From contig JAXMDA010000009.1 in assembly GCA_046349085.1 (NCBI GenBank), forward strand, positions 1 to 64,000: a DNA stretch of 64,000 nucleotides, written 5' to 3'. The notes under the pieces are model-generated. The model ran no database searches, was not told the origin of the DNA, and saw only the letters and a program-made list of their open reading frames with translations. Below are positions 50,734 through 60,101 of this stretch, piece by piece (the first letter of the stretch is position 1; each line of letters opens with the position of its first letter). Position numbers and translations under genes: made by a program. Origin of the DNA: JAJXWB01 sp046349085. GTDB lineage: Bacteria > Pseudomonadota > Alphaproteobacteria > Rhizobiales > Beijerinckiaceae.

Positions 50734-51402
50734 TCAGGCGGCCTTGGCGAGAGCCACCTGGAAGGCGGCCTCGGTGTTCGCCTTGATGTCGTCCAGCGTC
50801 ACCCCGGGGGCAAGCTCGATCAGCTTCATGCCGCCCGAGCCGTGCTTGTCGATGGTGAAGACGCCGAGGTCGGTGATGACCATGTCGACCACATGCGCGC
50901 CGGTGAGCGGCAGGTTGCAGCGATGCAGCAGCTTCTTCTCGATCGTGCCGTCCTTGGCCTTGGCGACATGGTCCATGACCACGACGACCTTCTTGACGCC
51001 GGCCACGAGGTCCATGGCGCCGCCCATGCCCTTCACCATCTTGCCGGGGATCATCCAGTTGGCGAGGTCGCCGTTTTCGGCGACCTGCATGGCGCCGAGG
51101 ATCGACAGGTCGATATGGCCGCCGCGGATCATCGCGAACGAGTCGGCGGATGAAAAATAGCTGGTGGTCGGCAGTTCGGTGATCGTCTGCTTGCCGGCGT
51201 TGATGAGGTCGGCGTCCTCCTCCCCCTCATAGGGGAAGGGACCCATGCCGAGCATGCCGTTCTCGCTCTGCAGCGACACCTTCATGCCGGCCGGGATGTA
51301 GTTGGAAACGAGCGTCGGAATGCCGATGCCGAGATTGACGTAGAAACCGTCGCGCAATTCCTGGGCGGCGCGGGCGGCCATCTGGTCTCTGGTCCATGCC
51401 AT
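50734..51402 (-). CDS. scoB: 3-oxoacid CoA-transferase subunit B
   Basis: The enzyme moves CoA from succinyl-CoA to acetoacetate or a related 3-oxoacid. From ATG 51402 (GGAG upstream) the product is 222 residues. It has GIGIPTLVSNYIP (about 25-37), the catalytic glutamate E47 in LQSENGMLGMGP, and GGAMDLVAGVKKVVVVMDH. It pairs with subunit A upstream; a palindromic repeat separates them. A GTG start at 51417 would add five residues. Confidence 0.93.
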   Translation of the reverse strand: MAWTRDQMAARAAQELRDGFYVNLGIGIPTLVSNYIPAGMKVSLQSENGMLGMGPFPYEGEEDADLINAGKQTITELPTTSYFSSADSFAMIRGGHIDLSILGAMQVAENGDLANWMIPGKMVKGMGGAMDLVAGVKKVVVVMDHVAKAKDGTIEKKLLHRCNLPLTGAHVVDMVITDLGVFTIDKHGSGGMKLIELAPGVTLDDIKANTEAAFQVALAKAA

Positions 51403-51439
51403 GGTTCTGTTCTCCACGGGGTTGTCTGTCTGGCTCGCA

Positions 51440-51524
51440 TGTCATTCCCGCGAAAGCGGGAATCCAGCCGCCCGCGAATGTCCCGGGGCTATGGCTCTGG
51501 ATACCCGCTTGCGCGGGTATGACA
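51440..51524. repeat. TGTCATTCCCG-type palindromic repeat between scoA and scoB
   Basis: It runs from TGTCATTCCCGCGAAAGCGGG to CGCGGGTATGACA with two inner hairpins. Like the copy at 47.8 kb, it separates two subunits of one complex. Confidence 0.8.
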
Positions 51525-51539
51525 GTCGTGGGCGATCGG

Positions 51540-52247
51540 TCAGGCCGCTTGGCGCTTGCGGGTGGTGCGCTGCTCGATGTGCTTGGTCGCGTTGGGCACA
51601 TGGATGATGCGCTGGACGAAGACGCCGGGCGTGACGATGGCGTCCGGATCGAGCTGGCCGGGCTCGACGAGATGCTCGACCTCGGCGATCGTCACCTTGC
51701 CGGCGGTGGCCATCATCGGATTGAAGTTCCGCGCGGTCTTCCGGTAGATCAGGTTGCCTTCGGTATCGCCCTTCCAGGCGTGGACGAGGGCGATGTCGGC
51801 GACGATGCCGCGCTCCATCACGTAATCCTCGCCGTCGAAATTGCGCACTTCCTTGCCTTCCGCGATCAGCGTGCCGACGCCGGTCTTGGTGAAGAAGGCC
51901 GGGATGCCCGCGCCGCCGGCGCGGATGCGCTCGGCGAGCGTGCCCTGCGGGTTGAATTCGAGCTGCAGCTCGCCGGACAGGTATTGTTGGGCGAACAGCT
52001 TGTTTTCGCCGACGTAGGACGAGATCATCTTGGCGATCTGCTTGGTCTCGAGCAGCCGGCCGAGGCCAACGCCATCGACGCCCGCATTGTTGGAGACGGC
52101 GGTCAGGTTCTTCGCACCGCTTTCCTTCAGCGCCTCGATCAGCGCTTCGGGAATGCCGCACAGGCCGAACCCGCCGCACATGATGGTCATGCCGTCCTTC
52201 ACCAGGCCGGCGAGCGCGCTCGTGGCGTCCTTGTAGACCTTCTGCAT
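51540..52247 (-). CDS. scoA: 3-oxoacid CoA-transferase subunit A
   Basis: This 235-residue protein has MTIMCGGFGLCGIPEALIEALKESG (about 19-43), ISSYVGENKLFAQQYLSGELQLEFNPQGTLAERIRAGG and PAFFTKTGVGTLIAEGKE, all typical of subunit A. A strong AGGACGAGG ribosome-binding site precedes the ATG. It forms an operon with scoB and acts in ketone-body or polyhydroxybutyrate-related metabolism. Confidence 0.94.
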   Translation of the reverse strand: MQKVYKDATSALAGLVKDGMTIMCGGFGLCGIPEALIEALKESGAKNLTAVSNNAGVDGVGLGRLLETKQIAKMISSYVGENKLFAQQYLSGELQLEFNPQGTLAERIRAGGAGIPAFFTKTGVGTLIAEGKEVRNFDGEDYVMERGIVADIALVHAWKGDTEGNLIYRKTARNFNPMMATAGKVTIAEVEHLVEPGQLDPDAIVTPGVFVQRIIHVPNATKHIEQRTTRKRQAA

Positions 52248-52383
52248 CCTCGTCCTCTCTAAGACCAGACCTCTCCCGCCGCAGGCCGCGTTTCGCCCTG
52301 CGGTCGCCGCCGCCCGTTCTATAGGAGAGAGGCGCGGTTCGCCAACAGATTGGCGCCCCGCGGAAGGTTCGCCGCCACCGGAA

Positions 52384-55300
52384 TTATTCCGCCGCCTCGG
52401 CCGGAGCAGGGGCCGCCTCGACCGGAACGGGCGCCTTGCGGCCGCGCGACAGCCATTGGTCGATGAAGTCCATGTAATAGTAGACCACCGGCGTGATGTA
52501 GAGGGTCAGCACCTGCGACACCGCCAGGCCGCCGACGATGGAAATGCCGAGCGGCTGGCGCAATTCGGCGCCCGCGCCCGCGCCGAGCGCGATCGGAAGG
52601 GCGCCGAGCGCGGCGGCCAGCGTCGTCATGATGATCGGGCGGAAGCGGATCAGGGCCGCCTCGCGGATCGCCGTTTCGGCGTCCACGCCCTCGCGACGTC
52701 GCACCAGCGCGAAGTCGATCATCATGATGGCGTTCTTCTTCACGATGCCGATCAGCAGCAGGATGCCGATGATCGCGACCACCGACAGGTCCATGTTGAA
52801 CCAGCGCAGGAAGATCAGCGCGCCGAGGCCGGCGGACGGCAGGCCCGAGAGGATCGTGATCGGGTGGATGTAGCTCTCGTAGAGCACGCCGAGCAGGATG
52901 TAGATGGTCAGAACCGCCGCCAGAAGCAGCGCGCCCTGGCCCTTCAGCGATTCCTGGAACATCTGAGCCGTGCCTGAGAAGCTGGTCGCGACATGCGGCG
53001 GCATGCCGATCTCGCGTTCGAGCTTCTGGATCGCCTCGACCGCCTGGCCGATGGAGACGTCCGGCGCGAGGTTGAACGAGAGCGTCACGGCAGGCTGCTG
53101 CGCCTGCCGGTTGATGGTCAGCGGGCCGACGCTGCGGCGGATCGTGGCGATCTGGTCGAGCGGGATCAGCGCCGCCTGCGTCGGCGCCGCCGCGCCGGGC
53201 GGCTGCCCGCCGACGCCGGCGGCCGCGTTGGCCGGGCGGATATAGAGGCGCCCGAGCTGGTTCGGATCGCCCTGGAACTCGCGGCCGGCCTCGACGATCA
53301 CCTGATAATCGGTCGCCTGCGTATAGATGGTCGAGGCCTGATAGGCGCCGAAGGCGTTGTAGAGCGCCAGCCGGATCTGGTCGGTGCTGATGCCGTAAGC
53401 GGCGGCCTTCTCGCGGTCGATGTCGACGAAGGACTGCGGATTGCGGATCTGCAGGTCGGTTGTCACGTCGCGCAGGCCGGGCAGGTCGGTCATGCGCGCC
53501 ATCATCCGGTCGGAATTCGCGTAGAGCGCCTCGAGGTCGGAGGATTGCAGCGTGTACTGATAGTTCGAGCGCGTGATGCGGCCGGCGTTCAGGTTGAAGT
53601 TCTGCACCGGCACGAACGAGACGGTGATGCCGGGCAGGGCGATCGCCGCGCGACGCAGGCGGCCGATGATCGCCATCTGGTCGCCGCGCTCCTTCTTCGG
53701 CTTCAGCGCGACGAAGATGCGGCCCTGGTTGAGGATCGAACCGAAGCCGATCGCCGAGCTGACATAGTCCACGGCCGGATCCGAGCGCACGATGTTGATC
53801 ATCTTGAGCTGCAGCTCCGACATCGCGTCGATCGAGATATCCGGCGCGGCCTCCGTCGAGCCGACGATGAAACCCGTGTCCTCGATCGGGAAGAACCCTT
53901 TCGGAATCGTCGTGTACATCCAGCCGCTGATCGCGAAGGTCGCGAATGTCACCAGCAGCATGGCGAATTTGGCTTTCAGCACCCAGTCGAGCGTGACGCG
54001 GTAGAAATCGAGCACGCCGTCGAGCACGCGGTCGACCGAACGCGCGAAAAGACCGGGCTTGGCGTGATGGTCGATGGGCTTGAGGATGCGCGCGCAGAGC
54101 ATGGGCGTCAGCGTCAGCGACACGAAGCCCGACACCAGAATCGCCACCGAGATCGTCACGGCGAATTCGCGAAACACGCGGCCGACAACGCCGCCCATGA
54201 ACAGAACGGGGATGAAGACGGCGACCAGCGAGAAGGTGATGGAGAGAATCGTGAAGCCGATCTCGCGCGCGCCCTTCAGCGCCGCCTCGAAGGGCTTCAT
54301 GCCCTCCTCGACGTGGCGCACGATGTTCTCGAGCATGACGATGGCGTCGTCGACGACGAAGCCGACGGCGAGCGTGATCGCCAGCAGCGAAATATTGTCG
54401 ATCGAATAGCCGAACATATACATGAAGGCGAAGGTGCCGACGATCGAAACCGGCAGCGCGAGCGTCGGAATGATCGTGGCCGACAGCGTCTTCAGGAACA
54501 GGAAGATCACGAGCACGACGAGGACGATCGCGATCAGCAGCGTCTCCTGCACGTCGTGCACGGATTCGCGGATCGACTTCGAGCGGTCGTTGATGACCGA
54601 CACCGAGATCGAGGCCGGCAGTTGCGACTGGTACGTCGGCAGGCGGGCGCGCACCTGATCGACGACATCGACGGTATTGGCGTCCGACTGGCGGTAGACG
54701 GCGAGGATGAGGGCGCGCTCGTCGCCGAACCAGGCGGCGACCTGATCGTTGTCGACGCTGTTCCGGACCGTCGCGATCTCGTCCAGCCGCACCGGCGCGC
54801 CGTTGCGCCAGGCGACCACCAGCGGCTTGTAATATTCGGCCTTCTCGAGCTGGCCGGTCGCCTCGATGGTGACGTTCTGGCGACGGCCGAGCTGCACGCC
54901 GACGGGCGTGTTGGAATTGGCGGCGGCGACCTGCTTGGCGATCTCGTCGAGCGTCAGGTTGCGCGCGCCGGCCTTTTCCGGATCGACCTGCACGCGCACC
55001 GCGAATTTCTGCTGGCCGAAAATCTGGACCTGCGCGACGCCGGGAATCTGCGAAATCTGCTGCGCGAAATTCTGCTCGGCGTAGTCGTTGGTGACGTAGA
55101 GCGGCAGTTCGTTCGACTTCAGCGCGATGAACATGACCGCGATGTCGGCGGGATTGACCTTCCTGAAGGTCGGCGGCGCCGGCAGGTTCGGCGGCAGTTT
55201 GCGCAGGGACGCCGATATCGCCGACTGCACGTCGAGCGCGGCGCCGTCGATGTTGCGGTCGAGGTCGAACTGCAGGACGATCGAGGTCGTGCCGCGGCCC

Positions 55301-55551
55301 GACTGCGACGTCATCGTCGTGATCGAGGGGATGGTGGCGAACTGGCGTTCGAGCGGGGCGGCGACGGAGGCCGCCATCGTGTCCGGGCTCGCGCCGGGGA
55401 AGGCGACGGTGACGGCGATCGTCGGAAAGTCGACGCGCGGCAGCGCCGCCACCGGAAGCTGGCGATAGCCGAACAGGCCGAAAATGACGAACGACATCAT
55501 CAGCAATGTCGTCATTACCGGTCGGCGGATGCAGAGTTCCGGCAGGGACAT
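52384..55551 (-). CDS. RND efflux pump, inner-membrane transporter (AcrB/MdtC type)
   Basis: This 1055-residue proton antiporter has twelve membrane helices and two large periplasmic loops. It starts MSLPELCIRRPVMTTLLMMSF and carries the HAE1 family features GYRQLPVAALPRVDFPTI, ISLLAITLAVGFVVDDAIVMLENIVRH (helix 4 aspartates) and the late IGIVKKNAIMMIDFAL. The short hydrophobic N-terminus and sequence style are closer to MdtB/MdtC than AcrB. It is coupled to the adaptor gene upstream. No outer-membrane TolC-like gene is in the window. Confidence 0.94.
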   Translation of the reverse strand: MSLPELCIRRPVMTTLLMMSFVIFGLFGYRQLPVAALPRVDFPTIAVTVAFPGASPDTMAASVAAPLERQFATIPSITTMTSQSGRGTTSIVLQFDLDRNIDGAALDVQSAISASLRKLPPNLPAPPTFRKVNPADIAVMFIALKSNELPLYVTNDYAEQNFAQQISQIPGVAQVQIFGQQKFAVRVQVDPEKAGARNLTLDEIAKQVAAANSNTPVGVQLGRRQNVTIEATGQLEKAEYYKPLVVAWRNGAPVRLDEIATVRNSVDNDQVAAWFGDERALILAVYRQSDANTVDVVDQVRARLPTYQSQLPASISVSVINDRSKSIRESVHDVQETLLIAIVLVVLVIFLFLKTLSATIIPTLALPVSIVGTFAFMYMFGYSIDNISLLAITLAVGFVVDDAIVMLENIVRHVEEGMKPFEAALKGAREIGFTILSITFSLVAVFIPVLFMGGVVGRVFREFAVTISVAILVSGFVSLTLTPMLCARILKPIDHHAKPGLFARSVDRVLDGVLDFYRVTLDWVLKAKFAMLLVTFATFAISGWMYTTIPKGFFPIEDTGFIVGSTEAAPDISIDAMSELQLKMINIVRSDPAVDYVSSAIGFGSILNQGRIFVALKPKKERGDQMAIIGRLRRAAIALPGITVSFVPVQNFNLNAGRITRSNYQYTLQSSDLEALYANSDRMMARMTDLPGLRDVTTDLQIRNPQSFVDIDREKAAAYGISTDQIRLALYNAFGAYQASTIYTQATDYQVIVEAGREFQGDPNQLGRLYIRPANAAAGVGGQPPGAAAPTQAALIPLDQIATIRRSVGPLTINRQAQQPAVTLSFNLAPDVSIGQAVEAIQKLEREIGMPPHVATSFSGTAQMFQESLKGQGALLLAAVLTIYILLGVLYESYIHPITILSGLPSAGLGALIFLRWFNMDLSVVAIIGILLLIGIVKKNAIMMIDFALVRRREGVDAETAIREAALIRFRPIIMTTLAAALGALPIALGAGAGAELRQPLGISIVGGLAVSQVLTLYITPVVYYYMDFIDQWLSRGRKAPVPVEAAPAPAEAAE

Positions 55552-56696
55552 CAGGAAGCGCTCGCCTTTGCGTCGGGCTTGGCGTCGGGTTTCGCCTGCG
55601 GCGCTCGCACCGCGATGTCCGCGCCGTCGCGCAGCAGGTTTGCGCCTTCGACGACCACGGTTTCGCCGGGCTTCAGACCTTCCAGCACGACCGTCCGGCC
55701 GCCCTGTTCGCGGCCGGCCTTGATGGCGCGCAGCGCAACCTTGTCGCCATTCGCGACAAAGACGTAATTGCCCTTCTGGCCGACCTGCACGGCCTCGCGC
55801 GGCACGGTCGTCAGGCCGGTGTCGATGCGCAGGCCGACCTTCACGTCGCAGAGCTGGCCCGGCCAGAGCGCCTCGTCCTTGTTGGGAAATTCCGCCCGCG
55901 CGACCAGCATCCCGGTCGCCGGGTCGATCGTATTGTCGAGCACCGCGACCTTACCCTCGATCCAGTTTGCAGCGCCCTGCGGCTTGGCGGCGGCGCTGGC
56001 GCCCGTGCTTTTCAGGGCCGCGCGGAGATCCGGGAGGTAGCGTTGCGGCACGGAGAGGGCGACATAGATCGGCGAAATCTGGTTGATCGTCACCAGCACG
56101 CCGGTCGGCGTATTGTCGTTGGCGCGCACCATATTGCCCGAGCGCAGCGAGAACGTGCCGACCTTGCCGGAAACCGGCGCCGTCAGCGTGTAGTAGGAAA
56201 GCTGCACCTTCAGGTTCTCGATGGCCGCCTCGTCGCCTGCGATCTGGGCCTTGGTGGCGAGCGTGGCGGTCTTGGCGTTGTCGAGGTTGATCTGCGGCGT
56301 GGACTTCTTCTCGACCAGCTCGGTATAGCGGGCGACGTCGCGCAGGTTCTGCTCCAGTTGCGCCTGGTCGCGGGCAAGCTGCGCCTGCGCCTGCTTCAAC
56401 TGCGCGATCACCTGGCGCGAGTCGAGCTTCACCAGCACGTCGCCCTGCTTGACCGTCGCGCCGTCGGGGACGGCGATGGACTCGACCTGCGCGTCGACGC
56501 GGCTGCGCATCTGGATCGAGGCGATGGCCTGCACGGAGCCGATGGTCTCGATCTCGTAGGGCAGGGAGGACACGCTCGCCTGCGCGACCGTTACGGTGAT
56601 GGGCGGGCGGCGAACGGGCGCTTCCTGCGCGCCCAGGGCGGTCGCCGCGAACGCAACCGCGCCGGCTGCGGCCGACACTAGCAACTTCGTATTCAT
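55551..56696 (-). CDS. RND efflux periplasmic adaptor (membrane fusion protein)
   Basis: This 381-residue protein has a signal peptide (cut near ALGAQE), a biotinyl-lipoyl-like domain (QVESIAVPDGATVKQGDVLVKLD at about 70-92), and a coiled-coil hairpin (about 95-160). A beta-barrel and a membrane-proximal domain follow. The tail is rich in K, P, A and D. No lipobox is present. Its stop overlaps the pump start, so the pair is coupled. ATG 56696 was chosen for the signal peptide. Confidence 0.92.
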   Translation of the reverse strand: MNTKLLVSAAAGAVAFAATALGAQEAPVRRPPITVTVAQASVSSLPYEIETIGSVQAIASIQMRSRVDAQVESIAVPDGATVKQGDVLVKLDSRQVIAQLKQAQAQLARDQAQLEQNLRDVARYTELVEKKSTPQINLDNAKTATLATKAQIAGDEAAIENLKVQLSYYTLTAPVSGKVGTFSLRSGNMVRANDNTPTGVLVTINQISPIYVALSVPQRYLPDLRAALKSTGASAAAKPQGAANWIEGKVAVLDNTIDPATGMLVARAEFPNKDEALWPGQLCDVKVGLRIDTGLTTVPREAVQVGQKGNYVFVANGDKVALRAIKAGREQGGRTVVLEGLKPGETVVVEGANLLRDGADIAVRAPQAKPDAKPDAKASAS

Positions 56697-56808
56697 TTTT
56701 TCCTCAAGCCGCGTGACGCGGCATGCTTGCATACAACGTGCGGGCGCGGCTTGGCCATGATATTTGCTTGCTGCGCTGCGGTATGCCGGACGGCCCAGCC
56801 TTCGCCGC

Positions 56809-57177
56809 CTAATACCGGCTGCGCAAGGCGGCAAGAAGGCAGGCGGCGGCCGCCGCGATCCAGGACAGGATGGTCAATCCGCCGCCGAGAGGCGCGGCGT
56901 AGGGAAAAAGACGGCCGCCGAGCCAGACGCGGGCGGCGAGATCGCCCGCGAACAGGGCGACGCCGAGGACCATCAGGCCGGCGGCGAGCGCGAACCAGAA
57001 TTCGTTCGGGCCGGCGCGTCCGAGCGCCAGCACGCCGATGACGGCGGCCGCATGGATCATCAGCATTTGCGACATGGGGGCCAGCAGGGGATTGGCGCTG
57101 GCGTGCGCGGCGGCCGCGGCCGAGGCGACGCCCGCCGCGCCCATCAGGGCGGCAAGGGCGGCGAGGATGTGGGGCAT
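56809..57177 (-). CDS. DUF423 family membrane protein
   Basis: This 122-residue protein has four hydrophobic helices and the DUF423 features ALMGAAGVASAAAAAHA and the late PYAAPLGGGLTILSWIAAAAACLLA. The function of the family is unknown. It lies upstream of the RND adaptor gene on the same strand, with 112 bases between them. Confidence 0.85.
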   Translation of the reverse strand: MPHILAALAALMGAAGVASAAAAAHASANPLLAPMSQMLMIHAAAVIGVLALGRAGPNEFWFALAAGLMVLGVALFAGDLAARVWLGGRLFPYAAPLGGGLTILSWIAAAAACLLAALRSRY

Positions 57178-57279
57178 GGGCGCTGATCTTGGCGTCTGGC
57201 GTGGGACGCCCGGATTGTGGCACGGACCGCGGGGCGCGGCCAGAGAGGGGCGGCGGGACCGGCCCGCCGCCCCGTTTCG

Positions 57280-57501
57280 TCAGATCGCGAAATTCAGGCC
57301 GATCATGACATTGGCGAAGGGCTTGCCGGCATAGAGACCGCCCGACGTCGCGCCGTAATCGGTCGAGCCGGCGACGCGCGTGAATGTATTGTACGGCGCA
57401 GGCAAGGTCACAGGGACAACCGCCCCGCCGGTCGCGCCCTCGACAATGTTGCTCGAGATCATCGAGTATCCCAGAGCGGCTTCCTCGAAGAAGCCAAAAG
57501 C
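57280..57501 (-). pseudogene. C-terminal fragment of an outer-membrane beta-barrel-like protein
   Basis: The frame continues from just after the O-antigen ligase stop, without its own start, to the TGA at 57280. It reads GFFEEAALGYSMISSN near the beginning and GLYAGKPFANVMIGLNFAI at the end. A final beta strand with alternating hydrophobic residues is typical of outer-membrane barrels or surface proteins. Nothing upstream encodes the rest, so this is a gene relic or a very short ORF (an internal ATG lies at 57462). Confidence 0.45.
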
Positions 57502-58740
57502 CTATCGTGTGGATATCCACCTGCGACGGGCCGTTTCCAGGCCCCAGAGCAGACCGCACATCAGGAAAAGCTGGCGCCAGTGGTCGATATCGATCTGGAA
57601 GCCCTGCAGCAGCAACGCCAGCAGGGCCGGAAAGACCATTTGCGCATAGTCGCGATAAGGCGACGGTTTGAGCATCAGCCGGAAGCCGACGTAGACGCGT
57701 CGTCATGACGAGGGTGAGGATCCACGAAAGGCCGCCGACCCAGCCGCCGTTAGCGAAGGCGCCGATGTAGGAATTGTGCGGCTCGAGGTCGAAGACCAGG
57801 CGAAAGCGCAGGGGACCGAAACCCATGGGGCGCTCGAGCAGCATCGGCAGAGAGCGCAATTGATTGCCGAAGCGGCCGGTGACGCCGCCATCGTAGTCTT
57901 GTTCGAGCTTGGCGCGCTGCAAGAAAAATTCCCGGATCGAATCCTGCGACAGAACGATCAGCAAGACGAGCGCGAGGATCGCGAATCCGGCGAACGCTGT
58001 CGAGGATGATGCGTCGACGCATCCTGGCGTCGCGATGCGTGGCGAAGGCTGCGCCCGCCGTCAGCAGAAGCGCGAAGATTGTCGCGCCCCACGAACCGCG
58101 CGAGAAAGAGAGGAATACGCCTGTGAGCACGAGGCCGAGCGAAAGAGCCGAAAGACTTGGCCACCGTGCGCGACCGACGAGCAGGCTGTGGAGGAAGATG
58201 ACCGCGCCGAGCGTGAGGTATGAACCGAAGACATTCGGGTCCTTGAACGTGCCGGCGACGCGGCCTTCGATTGTCGTCAGCGCGTCGAGCCCGAACAGGT
58301 TGAGATAACTCATGATGGCGACGACGGCCGACAGGACGGTGCTCGCGGCATAGGCGCGCAGCGCCGCCTCTGCGCGCTCCTGCGTCCGTTCCGCGAAGAA
58401 AATCGTGAAGAAGATGACCGTGACGTAGAGATACAGCGACTGAAACTGGAAAAGCCTGGGGTCCGGCTCGTTCCAGTATGGCATGAGCGCGGCGAAGGCT
58501 GCGAGTTCTCGAATGGTCCAGGCGACGGCGAGGATAACGATGAATTGGTTGACGCGAAAGCCGCCCAGCATCCACAACGGCAATGCGATGAGCGCGGCCA
58601 GGTCGTACGGCGATGGCTCGATAAGCGAGATCGCGCCGCAGAATACGAAAATGGCGACGAAGAGCGTGACCGCCTTCTGATATTTCTCGGCAAGCCTCGA
58701 CGTCGAGCGCCTCGCCGGCCGTCAACGTAGCGAATGTCAT
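57502..58740 (-). pseudogene. O-antigen ligase/polymerase-like membrane protein with three frameshifts
   Basis: The ATG at 58738-58740 overlaps the upstream stop. The protein can be followed through four segments. MTFATLTAGEALDVEA shifts near 58693-58697 to LAEKYQKAVTLFVA and a long hydrophobic part (GSYLTLGAVIFLHSLL, LSFSRGSWGA). This shifts near 57994-58002 to FAGFAILALVLLIVLSQDS and EPHNSYIGAFANGG. The last segment follows a shift near 57695-57702: VYVGFRLMLKPSPYRDYAQM, then a final helix and stop at 57502. The SRGSW and EPHNSY motifs are typical of the Wzy/WaaL family. All three shifts have the same direction. Confidence 0.8.
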
Positions 58741-60101
58741 TGGCGCGTCTCCGAGGCGCTCCGCGCGCCCGTGATCCTGACCTTCTGACGCATCAGCACA
58801 CGTTCGGCGCCGGGGATGCAGCCGTTGTTCTTCACGCGCGCGTAGAAGAGCGAGGGCGTGTCGCCGGCATTGTCGAAGTTGCGGCCTTGCGCGCTCTCGT
58901 CGAGCAGCGACGGGTAGGAGAGGACCGCGCCGTCCCGGTTGCTGTCGCCGGCGCCGCAGGGCTGGTGCATGGTGGGCGCGGCGGCGAGCAGGGCGGGCAG
59001 GCTCCAGTCGGTCAGGTTGCGCGAGGTCGCATAGTAGAAGCCGGACGTCGGAAACTTGCCCTCGACGCGCGGCGCCTCCCACAGCGCGATCCAGTTTCCG
59101 CTGCCGCGATGGCGCAGCACCGCGCCGACGGGAAAGCCGAAGGGCTCGAGCGGCTGGCAGATCGCCTGGTCGTAGGAAGCTTTCGACGCATAGGGGTCGC
59201 GCCAGCGCACCGCGAAATTCCGGCCGTCCCAGCCGCGCCAGCCGGCCGAGTCCAGCGGATCGCGGTTGCGGATCAGGCAGGCGCCGAAATGCTGGCCTTC
59301 CCAGCCCGTCGTCGAGACGAAGGCGTAGACGTAGCCGTCCTTGCCGACCATGTTCGACGGGCTGAAGAAGCCGCGATGGCGGCCCTGGCCGACGTCCTGG
59401 CGAAAGGGCGCGGCGGCGACGACGAGCGGCTTCGAGGCCAGGAAATTCGCGCCGCCGTCGTCGGAACGGAACGACAGGACCGTGTTCCACCAGCACGGCA
59501 GATCGCCCTGAAACAGGCAGCGGCCGGGGTGGTGGTCGGCGTGATATTCGTCGTGGATGAGGGCCGCGACGCGCCGGCCGTCCGATGTCCATGTCGAGGT
59601 CAGATAGCGCCGCCCGTCGTAGGTCGCGGGATCGGGGTCCTGTGTCGAATGCAGCGCGACGCGGCAGTCGATCTTGAGATGCGCGAAATCCGGCCCGCGC
59701 AGCGCGCGCGCCTCGTAATGCAGCGCGAACATGACGATCGCGCCGTCGGCGGCGCGATAGGCGCGCGGGTTGACGTCGGGCATGTCGACGGGCGCGCATT
59801 TGTCGGTCGCCGTGTCGAAGACCTTTTCGGCGCGGCCTTCGAGGGTCAGCTTCAGCGCGGGCAGGGATTGGGCGCGCAGGGGAGTTGCGGTGGACAGGAG
59901 CGCGAGGGCGACGACGAGCGTTCGACGAAATCTGCCAGCGTCGCCGTTGCGAGCGCGACAGAAGTCGCCTGTTGGCGACTTCGTCTGACAGCGAAGCAAT
60001 CCATCCGCCGGGACTTCGTCCGGATGCGTGGATGGATTGCCGTGTCGCTCCGCTCCTCGCAATGACGGCCTGATTGGGCTCTCGGCCGTCCTAGTACGCA
60101 T
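58737..60101 (-). CDS. Secreted sialidase/glycosidase-like beta-propeller protein in the EPS cluster
   Basis: The core of about 390 residues follows a signal-peptide-like segment (TLVVALALLSTATPLRAQS). It has repeated aromatic/Asp-box-like blocks such as SFRSDDGGANFLASKP, FFSPSNMVGKDGYVYAFVS and YYATSRNLTDWSLPALL, resembling the sialidase/GH43-type propeller fold. The start is uncertain: ATG 60101 and TTG 59999 both lie in or before a palindromic repeat whose translation includes SPTGDF. The true start may be non-canonical near 59920. The stop overlaps the ligase ATG. The role in polysaccharide handling is inferred from position. Confidence 0.6.
   Translation of the reverse strand: MRTRTAESPIRPSLRGAERHGNPSTHPDEVPADGLLRCQTKSPTGDFCRARNGDAGRFRRTLVVALALLSTATPLRAQSLPALKLTLEGRAEKVFDTATDKCAPVDMPDVNPRAYRAADGAIVMFALHYEARALRGPDFAHLKIDCRVALHSTQDPDPATYDGRRYLTSTWTSDGRRVAALIHDEYHADHHPGRCLFQGDLPCWWNTVLSFRSDDGGANFLASKPLVVAAAPFRQDVGQGRHRGFFSPSNMVGKDGYVYAFVSTTGWEGQHFGACLIRNRDPLDSAGWRGWDGRNFAVRWRDPYASKASYDQAICQPLEPFGFPVGAVLRHRGSGNWIALWEAPRVEGKFPTSGFYYATSRNLTDWSLPALLAAAPTMHQPCGAGDSNRDGAVLSYPSLLDESAQGRNFDNAGDTPSLFYARVKNNGCIPGAERVLMRQKVRITGARSASETRQ
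59934..60072. repeat. AAGTCGCC hairpin repeat overlapping a gene 5' end
   Basis: GAAGTCGCC (59961-59969), loop TGTT, GGCGACTTC (59974-59982) is a perfect hairpin. It is followed by an inverted pair GCAATCCATCC / GGATGGATTGC and ends in CGCAATGACGG. The hairpin is the reverse-complement relative of the one inside the 6.1-kb element (AAGTCGGC-AACA-GCCGACTT). Confidence 0.75.

Noticed and set aside
52993..55767. Plus-strand frame of over 900 codons opposite the RND pump
   Set aside because: Translation is almost entirely D, R, H, G and V without any domain; the opposite strand is a clear RND transporter.
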